This document shows, in pieces, positions 17,450 to 27,361 of a stretch of 64,000 nucleotides of DNA; the first letter of the stretch is position 1, and each line of letters opens with the position of its first letter. The notes beneath the pieces are model-generated. The model did not search any database. It had not been told where the DNA came from and saw only the letters and a program-made list of their open reading frames with translations. The stretch is from NCBI RefSeq assembly GCF_030285625.1, contig NZ_CP127294.1, forward strand, positions 9,432,001 to 9,496,000. Reading direction: 5' to 3'. This stretch comes from Amycolatopsis sp. 2-15. GTDB taxonomy: Bacteria > Actinomycetota > Actinomycetes > Mycobacteriales > Pseudonocardiaceae. A program made the position numbers and the translations under genes.

Positions 17450-18724
17450 TCAGACGAACCGCGGCCGTCCGGCGAGGAATCCGACGGACATCTGCGCGCA
17501 GGTCACGGCGATGAGGACGATGAGCGAGACGGTCCAGCCGCCCGTGGCGTCGTGGAGGAGGCCGAAGACGAAGGGGCCTACGGCGGCGAGCAGGTAGCCG
17601 TATCCCTGGGCCATGCCGGACAGGCGCGCGGTGTCGGCGCCGGTGCGGGCGCGCAGGGCGATCACGGTGAGCGCGAGCGAGAAGACGCTCATGCCGATGC
17701 CGATCAGCACGCTCCACAGCAGCGGCGAGAACGCCGGGGCCACGAGCAGGCCGAGCATGCCGGCCACGCCGCACACGCCCATGCCGAAGATCCACCAGCT
17801 CTGGCTGCCCTGGCGCGCGGCGACGGGCGGGATCACGAGGCTGATCGGCACCGCGATCACGGAGATCAGGCCCAGCAGCAGGCCGGCGTCGCCCTTGCTG
17901 ACGCCTGAGTCGATGAAGACCTGGGGAAGCCAGCCCATGACCACGTAGGCGATGAAGGACTGCAGGCCGAAGAAGATCGTGACGATCCAGGCGAGCGGGC
18001 TGCGCATCAGGGATCGCCCGCCGGCAGCGCTGGCGGCCGGCTTCGCGGCGCGGCCGGTGCCGCGCACGGCGAAGAGCCAGACGCCCAGCGCGAGCGCGGC
18101 CAGCACCGCCCACGAGCCGAGCGACAGGCGCCAGCCGCCGAGCGTCGTCTCCAGGGGCGGGCTCGCGGCGGACCCCGCGGCGCCGCCGCCTTGCAGCGCG
18201 GCCGTGTAGACGCCGGTCATCATGCCGACGCGAGCCGGGAAGGAATCCTTGATCACCACGGGGATGAGGACGTTGATCAGCGCGATGCCGGCCGTCGCGA
18301 CGAGGGTGCCGCCGAGCACCACGAGCTGACCGTCGACGACGCGCAGCACCAGTCCGGCCGTGAGCACCGCCAGTGCGAACCCGATCGCCGAGCCGATGCC
18401 GAACCGGCGCGAAAGCAGCGGCGCCGCCAGGCCCGCGCCGGCGAAACACAGGCCGGGCAGCGTCGTCAGCACGCTCGCCCAGATCGCCGACGCGCCGAGG
18501 CTGCCGCGCATCTCCGCGAGCAGCGGGCCGACGCTCGTGATGGCCGGGCGAAGGTTCAGCGCCGTCAGCACCACGGCGACGGCGAGCAGCGCACCGCCCG
18601 CGATCACCCCGGGTCGGCGCACGCCACCGGGCTCCTCGTCTTCGATGCCGCCTTCGAGTTCGAGCCCGAGGCGGTCGGAGTAGGAGGCAGGGCGTGGGGT
18701 GCGATCCCAGGAATCGACGGACAC
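17450..18724 (-). CDS. MFS transporter, CynX/NimT-like
   Basis: 424 residues with about 12 membrane segments. LTALNLRPAITSVGPLL (about 48-64) is the typical first-helix block of the CynX/NimT (cyanate/nitroimidazole-type) group, and PARVGMMTGVYTAAL the loop after helix 4. The GTG at 18724 gives VSVDSWDRTPRPASY; longer frames upstream would overlap the divergent regulator. The FCD-type GntR regulator starts 49 bases away on the other strand, so it is the likely controller. The transported compound is unknown. Confidence 0.9.
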   Translation of the reverse strand: MSVDSWDRTPRPASYSDRLGLELEGGIEDEEPGGVRRPGVIAGGALLAVAVVLTALNLRPAITSVGPLLAEMRGSLGASAIWASVLTTLPGLCFAGAGLAAPLLSRRFGIGSAIGFALAVLTAGLVLRVVDGQLVVLGGTLVATAGIALINVLIPVVIKDSFPARVGMMTGVYTAALQGGGAAGSAASPPLETTLGGWRLSLGSWAVLAALALGVWLFAVRGTGRAAKPAASAAGGRSLMRSPLAWIVTIFFGLQSFIAYVVMGWLPQVFIDSGVSKGDAGLLLGLISVIAVPISLVIPPVAARQGSQSWWIFGMGVCGVAGMLGLLVAPAFSPLLWSVLIGIGMSVFSLALTVIALRARTGADTARLSGMAQGYGYLLAAVGPFVFGLLHDATGGWTVSLIVLIAVTCAQMSVGFLAGRPRFV

Positions 18725-18773
18725 GTCCGCTACTATCGCATACGTAGGATGATTGGATGAAGGGATTAATCCT
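18725..18773. promoter_or_regulatory. Shared MFS/GntR intergenic operator region
   Basis: 49 bases separate the divergent MFS gene and its GntR-type regulator, so both promoters must overlap here. AT-rich compared with flanks. A perfect 10-bp palindrome GGATTAATCC lies at 18763-18772 directly before the GTG start, and ATACGTAG-type dyads lie near 18740-18748. These are candidate operator sites for autoregulation; none is a proven site. Confidence 0.45.
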
Positions 18774-19463
18774 GTGCCTCTCGCCACCACCCGGCGCGCG
18801 GGCCTGGTCGACCAGGTCATCGACCAGCTGCGCGACGCGATCGCACAGGGGGAATGGCCGGTCGGACAACGCATCCCCACCGAGACCGCGCTGGTCGCCC
18901 AGCTCGGCGTCGGGCGCAACACGGTGCGCGAGGCCGTGCGCGCACTCGCGCACACCGGCATCCTCGAAGTCCGCCAGGGCGACGGCACCTACGTCCGCGC
19001 CACCAGCGAAGTCTCCGGCGCCCTGCGGCGGCTGTGCGGCACCGAGCTGCGCGAGGTCCTGCTGGTCCGCCGCACCCTGGAGGTCGAAGGCGCGCGCCTG
19101 GCCGCCACCGCTCGCACCGACGCGGAACTCGAGAGCCTGCGCGTGCTGCTTCAGCGGCGCGACTCGGACCAGCTCGACGGCCGCGTCGACGACTTCGCCC
19201 GCACCGACGCGGAGTTCCACCTCGAGATCGTCCGATGTGGACACAATGGCCTGCTGTTCGAGCTCTACCGCGGCCTGATGGAAGCCATCACCGCCAGCGT
19301 CGCCTCCACCTACGACCACCCCGATCACGCCGAGCTCGCCCAGCACCGGGCCATCGTCGACGCGATCGAGGCCCGCGACGCCGCCGGTGCGGCCCAGGCG
19401 GCCGGTGACTTCCTCGACGAAATCCTGGCGCGGGCCGAGGAGTCGGGCAAAACGGCCGACTGA
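18774..19463 (+). CDS. GntR-family transcriptional regulator (FadR/FCD type)
   Basis: 229 residues. The winged HTH (residues 8-70) has GEWPVGQRIPTETALVAQLG and VGRNTVREAVRALAHTGILE, then VRQGDGTYV as the wing. The C-terminal all-helical FCD domain shows LLVRRTLEVEGARLAA, DAEFHLEIV and AQHRAIVDAIEARD, the usual metal/ligand positions Asp and His. It senses a small carboxylate-type effector in many family members; the effector here is unknown. GTG at 18774 is chosen because the HTH domain starts close to it; a TTG at 18753 is possible. Likely represses the divergent MFS gene and itself. Confidence 0.9.
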   Translation: MPLATTRRAGLVDQVIDQLRDAIAQGEWPVGQRIPTETALVAQLGVGRNTVREAVRALAHTGILEVRQGDGTYVRATSEVSGALRRLCGTELREVLLVRRTLEVEGARLAATARTDAELESLRVLLQRRDSDQLDGRVDDFARTDAEFHLEIVRCGHNGLLFELYRGLMEAITASVASTYDHPDHAELAQHRAIVDAIEARDAAGAAQAAGDFLDEILARAEESGKTAD

Positions 19464-19625
19464 CCACGTCTTCCCACAGCAAGCCCGGTCCACTGCGACC
19501 GCACCCGACGAACCGCCTCACCCGCCCGCGGGGCACTTGAACGTGAAAGTCTCTCAGATAAGTTGCGGCATGCCCGCGACCGCGCGAGAGTTCGATCACC
19601 ATCCCCCGGACGAAGAGGTCACCTC

Positions 19626-20594
19626 GTGCGCCGTTCGCCCCTTGTCGTGTTGCTCGTGGTCGCCGGGCTGGTCGCCGGTGCCACCGCCGCGGCCGCCAGT
19701 ACTCCCTCGTTCCGCAAGTACGTCGCGCTCGGCGACTCGTACACCGCCGGGCCGCTGATCCCGTGGCAGCAGCTCAGCTGGTGCTTCCGCTCGAACAACA
19801 ACTACCCGTCCTGGCTCGCGACGCGGCTGGGGATCTACGACACCGCCGGCGCGTTCACCGACGTCAGCTGCTCGTCGGCCGACACGTCGAACATGACGCA
19901 GCCGCAGGTCACGCCGTCGCCGAGCATTCCGCTCTCGACGCAGCAGCCGCAGTTCGACGCGCTGCACGCCGACACCGACCTGGTCACCATCGGCATCGGC
20001 GGCAACGACGACAGCGTCTTCGGCGATCTCACCGGCAACTGCCCGACGCTGCGCGCCGACGACCCGACCGGCGCGCCCTGCCAGGCGCACTACACCGTGG
20101 ACGGCGTGGACACCATGGCCACCGCGGTGCAGGCGACCGGCCGCAACGTCGCGAAGGTCGTGCAAAGCGTGAAGGGCCGCTCCCCCGCCGCGACGATCGT
20201 GCTCGTCGGCTACCCGCGCCTGCTGCCGCCCACGGGCACGTGCCCGAGCGTGATCCCGTTCGCCGACGGCGACTACGCGTGGGCGGACGGCATCGAGCAG
20301 AAGCTCAACGCCGCCATCGAAGGAGCCGCGCGAAGTGAAGGCGTGCACTTCGTCGACACCTACGGCCCCAGCCTCGGCCACGACGCGTGCGCCGGCAGCG
20401 CCGCGTGGGTCAACGGCCAGAGCACCAACATCCTCGAAGCCGTGGCCTACCACCCGTTCAAAGCCGGGATGGAAGCCGACGCGAAGCTGATCGCGCAGGA
20501 GCTCGGCGTGCACAGCAGCGCCAAGGAACCGGCACCCAAGAGCAAGGCCGATCCCGCTCAGCTGGCCCGGACCGCGCACCTCACGGGAGCGTGA
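19626..20594 (+). CDS. Secreted SGNH/GDSL esterase-lipase
   Basis: 322 residues with an N-terminal Sec signal ([25 protein letters not shown]). Block [13 protein letters not shown] carries the nucleophile Ser, GIGGNDD the oxyanion Gly/Asn, and [12 protein letters not shown] the catalytic His. Six or more cysteines (WCFRS, SCSSAD, NCPTL, PCQAH, TCPS, DACAG) fit the disulfide-rich SEST-like subfamily of Streptomyces esterases. It hydrolyses ester bonds outside the cell; the substrate is unknown. GTG at 19626 gives a normal signal peptide. The stop overlaps the 3' end of map by 14 bases. Confidence 0.92.
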   Translation: MRRSPLVVLLVVAGLVAGATAAAASTPSFRKYVALGDSYTAGPLIPWQQLSWCFRSNNNYPSWLATRLGIYDTAGAFTDVSCSSADTSNMTQPQVTPSPSIPLSTQQPQFDALHADTDLVTIGIGGNDDSVFGDLTGNCPTLRADDPTGAPCQAHYTVDGVDTMATAVQATGRNVAKVVQSVKGRSPAATIVLVGYPRLLPPTGTCPSVIPFADGDYAWADGIEQKLNAAIEGAARSEGVHFVDTYGPSLGHDACAGSAAWVNGQSTNILEAVAYHPFKAGMEADAKLIAQELGVHSSAKEPAPKSKADPAQLARTAHLTGA

Positions 20595-20596
20595 GG
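20579..20596. terminator. Hairpin over two overlapping convergent stops
   Basis: A perfect 7-bp palindrome CCTCACG-GGAG-CGTGAGG spans the stop codons of both the SGNH gene (20592-20594) and map (20581-20583). No T-run follows, so termination would be weak; the coding ends themselves form the hairpin. Confidence 0.5.
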
Positions 20597-21438
20597 ATCT
20601 CCGCGCCGTCGGCCGTGACCACGAGGGTGTGCTCGAACTGGGCCGTCCACTTCTTGTCCTTCGTGGTCACGGTCCAGTTGTCGTCCCACACGTCGTAATC
20701 GATGGTGCCGAGGGTGATCATCGGCTCGATCGTGAAGGTCATGCCCTCCTCGATCAGCGTGTGGACCGAGGGCTCCTCGTAGTGCAGCACCGTCGGCGCG
20801 GTGTGGAACGCCGGGCCGACGCCGTGGCCGGTGAAGTCGCGGACCACGCCGTAGCCGAAGCGCTTGGCGTACGCCTCGATCACGCGGCCGATCACGTTCA
20901 GCTGCCGGCCGGGGCGCACCGCCTTGATGGCGCGCGCCGTGGCTTCGCGCGTGCGCTCGACGAGCAGCTTCGCCTCCTCGGAGACGTCGCCGGCGAGAAA
21001 GGTGGCGTTGCAGTCGCCGTGCACGCCGCCGATGAAGGCGGTGACGTCGATGTTGCAGATGTCGCCGTCCTCGATCACGGTCGAGTCGGGGATGCCGTGG
21101 CAGATCACCTCGTTGAGCGAGGTGCAGCACGACTTCGGGAAGGCGCGGTAGCCCAGCGTCGACGGGTAGGCGTGGTGGTCGAGCAGGAACTCGTGCACGA
21201 CCTTGTCGATGTCGTCGGTGCTCGCGCCGGGCTTGACGGCCTTGCCGCCCTCCTCCAGCGCCTGCGCGGCGATCCTCGACGCCACGCGCATGGCCTCGAT
21301 CACCTCGGGTGTGCGCACGCCGTTGCCGGTGTCCCGCTTCGGCGCCGGCCGGTCGACGTACTCGGGGCGGGCGATGTCGGCGGGAACGGCGCGGCGCGGA
21401 GTCTGGACGCCGGGCTTCAACGGGGCACGAACGGACAT
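20581..21438 (-). CDS. map: Type I methionine aminopeptidase
   Basis: 285 residues. Metal ligands are visible: [21 protein letters not shown] (split as ICNIDVTAF and [10 protein letters not shown]) with the two Asp, [11 protein letters not shown] with His, FTIEPMI with Glu, and the final Glu in QFEHTLVV. A 40-residue N-terminal extension with Pro/Arg content is typical of the actinobacterial MapB type. It removes the initiator methionine from nascent proteins in the cytoplasm. ATG start at 21438; the upstream PBP gene ends 18 bases away, so both probably share a transcript. Confidence 0.96.
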   Translation of the reverse strand: MSVRAPLKPGVQTPRRAVPADIARPEYVDRPAPKRDTGNGVRTPEVIEAMRVASRIAAQALEEGGKAVKPGASTDDIDKVVHEFLLDHHAYPSTLGYRAFPKSCCTSLNEVICHGIPDSTVIEDGDICNIDVTAFIGGVHGDCNATFLAGDVSEEAKLLVERTREATARAIKAVRPGRQLNVIGRVIEAYAKRFGYGVVRDFTGHGVGPAFHTAPTVLHYEEPSVHTLIEEGMTFTIEPMITLGTIDYDVWDDNWTVTTKDKKWTAQFEHTLVVTADGAEILTLP

Positions 21439-21456
21439 GCCCTCCAGACTACGACG

Positions 21457-23280
21457 TCACTTCGCGGCCACGCCCGCGAGGAACCGGTGAGCGGCGTCGA
21501 CGGCCGGTTTCGACGACCCGGCGTCGGTGAGCAGCACGGCGAACGCCAGGTCGCCCTGGTAGCCGACGAACCAGCCGTGGGAGTGCGTGCCGTCGCCGAA
21601 CTGGGCCGTGCCGGTCTTCCCACACACGTCCGGCAGGTCGCGCAGGGCGGTGGCCGTGCCGGTGGTCACGACGTCGCGCATCATCGAGCGCACAGCGTCG
21701 AGCACCTCGGGCCGCGGCGCCGGGCCGAGGCCGCTCACCTTCGCCGGGCGGCCACGCACCAGCGTCGGCACGGGGACCTTCCCGGACTGCACGGCCGCGG
21801 CGGCGAGCGCCATCCCGAACGGGCTCGTGACCACGATCCCCTGCCCGAATCCGTTCTCCGCGCGCTGCACCACGGAATCGGCCTGCGGCGCGGACCCGGT
21901 GACGGTCGTCAAGCCGGGGATCACGAAATCGGCGCCGATGCCGAGCGAGCGCGCGGCGTCGGTGAGCGCCGTCGGCGAGAGGTCGGCCGACAGCTCGGCG
22001 AACGTCGTGTTGCACGACTGCGCGAACGCCTTCGCCAGCGGCACCGTCCCCAGGTCGAAGCGGCCTTCGTTGGGCACCACGCGGCCGGCGAACGTCACCG
22101 TTCCCGGGCAGGCGACCGGTGAGTCGACCTTCACGCGCCCGGCCGTGAGCGCGGCCGTCGCGGTGACGATCTTGAACGTCGACCCCGGCGGGAAGCGGCC
22201 GGTGAGCGCGAGCGGTCCCTGCTCGTCGGCGGGCTCGTTCTGGGCGACGGCCAGCAGCTGCCCCGTCGACGGCTGCAGCGCCACGATGGCGGCGGCCGTC
22301 TTCACCGGCGCCAGCGCCTGCTCGGCGGCGGTCTGGATGTGGGTGCTGAGCGTGCTGGTGACGGCCGGCGGGTCCTTCGGGGGCACGGCGTAGAGCTCGC
22401 CGGCCTCGCTGCCGGTCACGTCGAGCGAGACGATCCGCCAGCCCGCGCCGCCCGCGGCCTGCTGCTCGACCATCGACCGCAGAGCGGGCAGGATCTGGCG
22501 GCCGATGTCGCGGTCGTCGGGCAGGAGACGTTGCTGGCTCGTGAAGCGGACGCCCGGCAGGTCGTAGATGCTGGGCTTGACCTGTTCGTAGTCGGTGTCG
22601 CGCAGGGAAAGCACGGCGTAGGCGGCGCCCGGTTTGGTGGCCTTGATGCCGTCGAGCACGGAGCGGCCGGTCACCGTCGGCTCGAAGCGATGCAGCGCCG
22701 AGCCGAGCTTGGTGGCGACGGCTGTGGTGTTGCCCGTCTTCGCCGGGTCCACGACGACGCCGATCACGGTCTGCGGGCGCAGCAGCGGGAAGCCGTCGCG
22801 GTCGAGCACCGGCGCGGGTTCGGCCGGGTCGGCCACGATCGCGATGCTCTGCGACGGCGCCAGCTGCGGGTGCACGACGGTGGGCTGCCAGTGCACCTGC
22901 CAGCCGTCCTCGGCCGAGCGCAGCTGCGCGTCGGAGGTGTAGCTCCAGGTGCGGCCCTTCGGGAGGTGCCAGGTGAGGCGGTAGCCGCCGGTGGCGTTGT
23001 CGCCCGACTGCTTCACGGTCTCCTCGCTCGCCTCGATCGACTCGGGCTCGAGCGCGGCGCGGGCCTGGGTGAGCAGGGTCTTCGCGGCGTCGGGCGAGTC
23101 GGTGCGCGCGGCGGCCGCGGCGACGTCACCGGAGCTGAGGGCGGTGAGGAAGGCGGCGAGCGAGTCTTGCGGCCCGTCGGAGGAGAACAGGCCGCAGCCG
23201 GCGAGCGGCAGAGCGGTCGCGACGGCGGCGGTCAGGGCCGCTGCGCGGTGTCGACGGTGCGGGTGCCGACCAGGTGCCAT
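21457..23280 (-). CDS. Penicillin-binding lipoprotein (class B, MecA-N type)
   Basis: 607 residues. Lipobox LPLAGCG with Cys29; a MecA_N/NTF2-like domain (DSLAAFLTALSSGDVAAAAART, about 37-150), a dimerisation domain, then a transpeptidase domain with SxxK in PPGSTFKIV (about 366), SxN in AQSCNTTF (about 421) and KTGTAQFG (about 556). It cross-links peptidoglycan outside the membrane. Domain order equals Mycobacterium Rv2864c, which also lies between the dxr region and map. ATG start at 23280. A GNAT gene precedes it by 69 bases on the same strand. Confidence 0.94.
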   Translation of the reverse strand: MAPGRHPHRRHRAAALTAAVATALPLAGCGLFSSDGPQDSLAAFLTALSSGDVAAAAARTDSPDAAKTLLTQARAALEPESIEASEETVKQSGDNATGGYRLTWHLPKGRTWSYTSDAQLRSAEDGWQVHWQPTVVHPQLAPSQSIAIVADPAEPAPVLDRDGFPLLRPQTVIGVVVDPAKTGNTTAVATKLGSALHRFEPTVTGRSVLDGIKATKPGAAYAVLSLRDTDYEQVKPSIYDLPGVRFTSQQRLLPDDRDIGRQILPALRSMVEQQAAGGAGWRIVSLDVTGSEAGELYAVPPKDPPAVTSTLSTHIQTAAEQALAPVKTAAAIVALQPSTGQLLAVAQNEPADEQGPLALTGRFPPGSTFKIVTATAALTAGRVKVDSPVACPGTVTFAGRVVPNEGRFDLGTVPLAKAFAQSCNTTFAELSADLSPTALTDAARSLGIGADFVIPGLTTVTGSAPQADSVVQRAENGFGQGIVVTSPFGMALAAAAVQSGKVPVPTLVRGRPAKVSGLGPAPRPEVLDAVRSMMRDVVTTGTATALRDLPDVCGKTGTAQFGDGTHSHGWFVGYQGDLAFAVLLTDAGSSKPAVDAAHRFLAGVAAK

Positions 23281-23349
23281 GCACCGGATCGAACCAGCCC
23301 GGCGGGCGGGTCCCGGGCCGAAACGCCGACCCGGAAGGGCGAATCGGGT

Positions 23350-24204
23350 TCAGAACAGGACGGTCGCGTACTGGCCGACCTGCTGGAACCCGATCCGGCG
23401 GTACGCGGCAAGCGCGGGACTGTTGAACGCGTTGACGTAGAGGCTCGCGGTGCGGCCGAGGCCGTGCACGAGCCGGTTCACGACCGCGGCCGTGCCCGCG
23501 GTGCCCAGGCCCGCGCTGCGGCGCTCCGGGTGCACCCACACGCCCTGGATCTGGCCGACGCCGGCCGACATCGCGCCGATCTCGGCCTTGAACACGACTT
23601 CGCCGTCTTCGAACCGCGCGAAGGCGCGTCCGGTGGCGATCAGCTCGCTCACACGGGCGCGGTAGCTGGCGCCGCCGTCGCCGCTGCGCGGGTCGACGCC
23701 CACCTCCTCGATGAACATCGCGACGGCCGCGGGCAGGTAGCGGTCCAGCTCGTCGGGCCGCACCGCGCGCACGTGCGGGTCGGCTTTCACGTGCGGGCTG
23801 CCGTCGAGCGCCATCAGCGGCTGGTCACCCCGCACTTCGCGCGCGGGCCCCCACTCGCTCGACAACTCGTCCCACAGCCCCAGCACCTGCTCGGCGGGCC
23901 CGACGAGCGACGAGCACGTGCGTTGCCTGCGCAACGCCCGGTCCGCGAACGACCGCAACGCCGACGCGTTGCCGCGCAACGGAATCAGGTTCGGGCCGGC
24001 AAAACACAACCCCTGGAACCGCGTGGACCGCCCCGGGCGGCCGTCGGCGGCCCAGAGCTCGCCACCAAGCCGCCACGGGTCGAGGCCCGCGGCCTCGACC
24101 CTGGCGCTGACCATGCAGCTGCTCACCGGGTCGGCGGCCAGTGCGGCGCGCACTGCCGGATAGTCCCGATCGTCGAGCAGCCGTGCACCTGCAAGCCGCA
24201 ACAC
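23350..24204 (-). CDS. GNAT acetyltransferase with DUF4081-type N-terminus
   Basis: 284 residues. The N-terminal ~115 residues (VLRLAGARLLDDRDYPAVRA, then ACMVSAR-like SSCMVSARVEAAGLDP) match the DUF4081 cap found before GNAT domains in Rv2867c-type proteins. The GNAT part has IQGVWVHPERRSAGLGTAGTA (split as QGVWVHPERR and SAGLGTAGTA) as cofactor loop and LYVNAFNSPALAAYRRIGF. The GTG at 24204 is preferred; the longer ATG form adds an uncharacteristic stretch. Located as in Mycobacterium between ispG and the PBP gene. Acceptor unknown. Confidence 0.88.
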   Translation of the reverse strand: MLRLAGARLLDDRDYPAVRAALAADPVSSCMVSARVEAAGLDPWRLGGELWAADGRPGRSTRFQGLCFAGPNLIPLRGNASALRSFADRALRRQRTCSSLVGPAEQVLGLWDELSSEWGPAREVRGDQPLMALDGSPHVKADPHVRAVRPDELDRYLPAAVAMFIEEVGVDPRSGDGGASYRARVSELIATGRAFARFEDGEVVFKAEIGAMSAGVGQIQGVWVHPERRSAGLGTAGTAAVVNRLVHGLGRTASLYVNAFNSPALAAYRRIGFQQVGQYATVLF

Positions 24205-24284
24205 AGTGTCCAGAGTGCCAGATGACGCGGATGAACGGAACGCAAGCCCACCGACACGCTCAGATGAACGGCACAATCGGACAC

Positions 24285-24491
24285 ATGCAGCGCTATACGT
24301 ACAAGGTCGTCGAACTCCGCGAGAAGATGCTCGGCGGCAAAATGTCCGGGGACAAGCTGGAGCGCCTTCTCAATGACGCCGCCCGGGACGGGTGGCAGTT
24401 GAAGGCCATCACCTCGACGGAGGTGAAGGGGCGGGTGGGACCTGGAGGGGTGGACGGCCTGTTGGTGACGTTCGAACGGCCGGTTCAGTAG
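24285..24491 (+). CDS. DUF4177-type small protein
   Basis: 68 residues: MQRYTYKVVELREKM, then LERLLNDAARDGWQLKAI and LLVTFERPV, which is the DUF4177 pattern (a single small alpha/beta domain). Function unknown. An in-frame ATG at 24264 would add seven residues; the ATG at 24285 starts directly at the domain. It is divergent from the GNAT gene with 80 bases between them and its stop abuts the stop of the VOC gene on the other strand. Confidence 0.82.
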   Translation: MQRYTYKVVELREKMLGGKMSGDKLERLLNDAARDGWQLKAITSTEVKGRVGPGGVDGLLVTFERPVQ

Positions 24492-24890
24492 TCACGCGCC
24501 CCGGTAGGTGCCGATCGTCCAGCTGTTGCCCTCCGGGTCGCGCAGGCTGAAGGTGTGCGAGCCGTAGTCGGTGTCGTGGAGGTCGAGGGTGATGTCGCCG
24601 CCGGCGGTGCGGACGCGGGCGTGGATGACGTCGACGTGGTCGGACACGACGTAGACCGCGCCGGTGCCCGGTTTCATGGCGTCGTGGACGTTGTCGGCGG
24701 GGCCGTCGCAGCTGCCGAGCATCACGCCGCCGCCCTCGGGCCAGCGGAGCTCGGCGTGGGCGATGGCGCGCTCGGCGCCGCCGGGGACCACCAGCGTCTC
24801 CTCGAAGCCGAGGACGTCGACGAGGAAGCGCACGGCCGTGGGGGCGTCGTCGTAGCGGAGGGCGGGCCAGACTGTCGGTTGAGGTGTCAT
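24492..24890 (-). CDS. VOC-family protein (PhnB/glyoxalase-like)
   Basis: 132 residues, VOC fold: VWPALRYDDAPTAVRFLVDVLGF at the start and YGSHTFSLRDPEGNSWTIGTY at the end (split as YGSHTFSLRDPEGN and SWTIGTY), with GAVYVVSDHVD in the middle. Its ATG at 24890 overlaps the TGA of the upstream AraC-type gene (ATGA), so it is translationally coupled to that regulator. This pairing suggests the VOC protein is co-controlled with, or binds the ligand of, the regulator (inference). Confidence 0.88.
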   Translation of the reverse strand: MTPQPTVWPALRYDDAPTAVRFLVDVLGFEETLVVPGGAERAIAHAELRWPEGGGVMLGSCDGPADNVHDAMKPGTGAVYVVSDHVDVIHARVRTAGGDITLDLHDTDYGSHTFSLRDPEGNSWTIGTYRGA

Positions 24891-25711
24891 GCCCCCGAGT
24901 CTGGCTCCGCGGTCGCTCCGCCGTCTTGGAGGAACGGGAGCTCCTCCGCGATCCACGTCCGCGGTGAGCACCCCGCCAGGGCTCGCCATTCGTTCGACAG
25001 GTGCGCCTGGTCGTAGTAGCCGGCCTCGACGGCCACCGAGGCCAGGTCCGAAGACCCCGCGCGCAGCAGTCGGCCGGCGCGTTCGAAGCGCAGCACCCGC
25101 GCCACTTGTTTCGGGGCCAGGCCGACCTCCGCGCGGAAGCGTTCGCCGAGGTGGCGACGGCTCCAGCCGACCGACGAGGCCAGGTCCGTCACCCGCACAC
25201 CGCCCGAACGCACCCGCAGAAGCCGCCAGGCCTCTCCCAGCTCGGGAGCCGGCGGGGGCGCCGAAGCAGCCGAAGAAGCCAGCACCTCGTCCAGCACGGC
25301 GAACCGCGCAGGCCAATCCGCGGCCTCCGAAAGACGCGAAGGCAGCAGCGCCCACGGCCGGCCGAACGAGGCCAGGTCCACGACCCGCCCGCTCAGCTCC
25401 GCGGCCGTCACACCGAGCAGCGCGCGCACGCCCAGCGGGTCAAGCTCGATGTGCAGGCCCCGTTGCACGCGGTCCTGCGTGATGAGCGCCGGCGACGTGT
25501 GCAGGCCGCCGACCAGCGACTGAAGGGTGCCCTCGCCGGGCAGGCCGGCGAAGCGGATCGGCTGCTCCAGGCTGATGATCAGCGTCAGGTGCCGGGAGGG
25601 CAGGCCGCGGTGAACCGACAACGTGACGCCGTCCTGGGCGTAGCCGATGTAGCGCGTGACCAGCGGCCGCAGCACGGGGTGCGGCAAGCGGGTGGCCCAG
25701 CTGTGACTCAC
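24887..25711 (-). CDS. AraC-family transcriptional regulator
   Basis: 274 residues. C-terminal double HTH: GVRVTDLASSVGWSRRHLGERF and SDLASVAVEAGYYDQAHLSNEW (each about 22 residues, quoted in part: VTDLASSVGWSRRHL and SVAVEAGYYDQAHLS). N-terminal half (HWATRLPHPVLRPLVTRYIGY-like, with RGLPSRHLTLIISL) resembles the effector domain of DUF6597-type AraC proteins. GTG start at 25711; the divergent small gene starts 75 bases away. It overlaps the VOC start by four bases, forming a two-gene operon. Confidence 0.9.
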   Translation of the reverse strand: MSHSWATRLPHPVLRPLVTRYIGYAQDGVTLSVHRGLPSRHLTLIISLEQPIRFAGLPGEGTLQSLVGGLHTSPALITQDRVQRGLHIELDPLGVRALLGVTAAELSGRVVDLASFGRPWALLPSRLSEAADWPARFAVLDEVLASSAASAPPPAPELGEAWRLLRVRSGGVRVTDLASSVGWSRRHLGERFRAEVGLAPKQVARVLRFERAGRLLRAGSSDLASVAVEAGYYDQAHLSNEWRALAGCSPRTWIAEELPFLQDGGATAEPDSGA

Positions 25712-25786
25712 CTGACCAGCGTAGGCCGGAAAGGGCCGGTTTCTGCTACCACGGACAGCGGGGGCCACCGGAGAAAGGACGCGGCA

Positions 25787-26041
25787 GTGACCATCCAGGA
25801 GCAGGCCCAGCAGCTCGAACTGCTGGCCGACTCGGTGCCCACCGGCATCGCCCTCGCGACGAAGGGCGAGCTGGAGGACCTGCAGTCGCAGGTGCTCGGG
25901 CTGCTCGGCGAGACGTCCACCGCCACGTCCATCCAGGGCGCGATCCAGCTGGCCGGCCAGCAGATCGACGAGGTCGCCGCGGCTCTGGAGAACGTGCGCA
26001 TGCAGATCAAGGACGCCGCCCAGCACCATCTGCAGGGCTGA
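25787..26041 (+). CDS. Small helical protein of unknown function
   Basis: 84 residues, GTG start with GAGAAAGG 10 bases upstream. Composition rich in Gln, Glu, Leu and Ala with heptad-like spacing (QEQAQQLELLADS, then LEDLQSQVLGLLGE, QLAGQQIDEVAAALENV), so it probably forms a helical hairpin or coiled coil. No catalytic motif. I do not recognise the family. It is followed by a strong shared terminator. Confidence 0.7.
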   Translation: MTIQEQAQQLELLADSVPTGIALATKGELEDLQSQVLGLLGETSTATSIQGAIQLAGQQIDEVAAALENVRMQIKDAAQHHLQG

Positions 26042-26045
26042 AAAA

Positions 26046-26076
26046 ACCGGCCCCGCACCTGAGGCGCGGGGCCGGT
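26046..26076. terminator. Bidirectional terminator before ispG end
   Basis: Perfect 11-bp stem ACCGGCCCCGC (26046-26056) with GCGGGGCCGGT (26066-26076) and a 9-base loop, with A-runs on the left (AAAAAA at 26041) and AAAA on the right, so it works on both strands between convergent genes. Confidence 0.92.
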
Positions 26077-26091
26077 CTCAAAACCGAAAAC

Positions 26092-27243
<1,152 letters not shown>

Positions 27244-27310
27244 GTCCCCAGCCTACCTACTCCATCCGGCCCCGCTTCAACGAAGTCAACCGTCACGGTG
27301 AGCAGTGTTA

Positions 27311-27354
27311 CCCCCGGTCGGGGGCTCACCGGCCGGGTAATGACCCGACCGGTG
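27311..27354. promoter_or_regulatory. Two adjacent hairpins between rseP and ispG
   Basis: First hairpin CCCCCG-GT-CGGGGG (27311-27324). Second, arms 27327-27338 and 27343-27354, pairs 11 of 12 with loop AATG (CACCGGCCGGGT / ACCCGACCGGTG). They lie in the 118-base gap upstream of ispG. No T-run, so partial termination, processing or leader structure are all possible. Confidence 0.4.
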
Positions 27355-27361
27355 GGACCGG

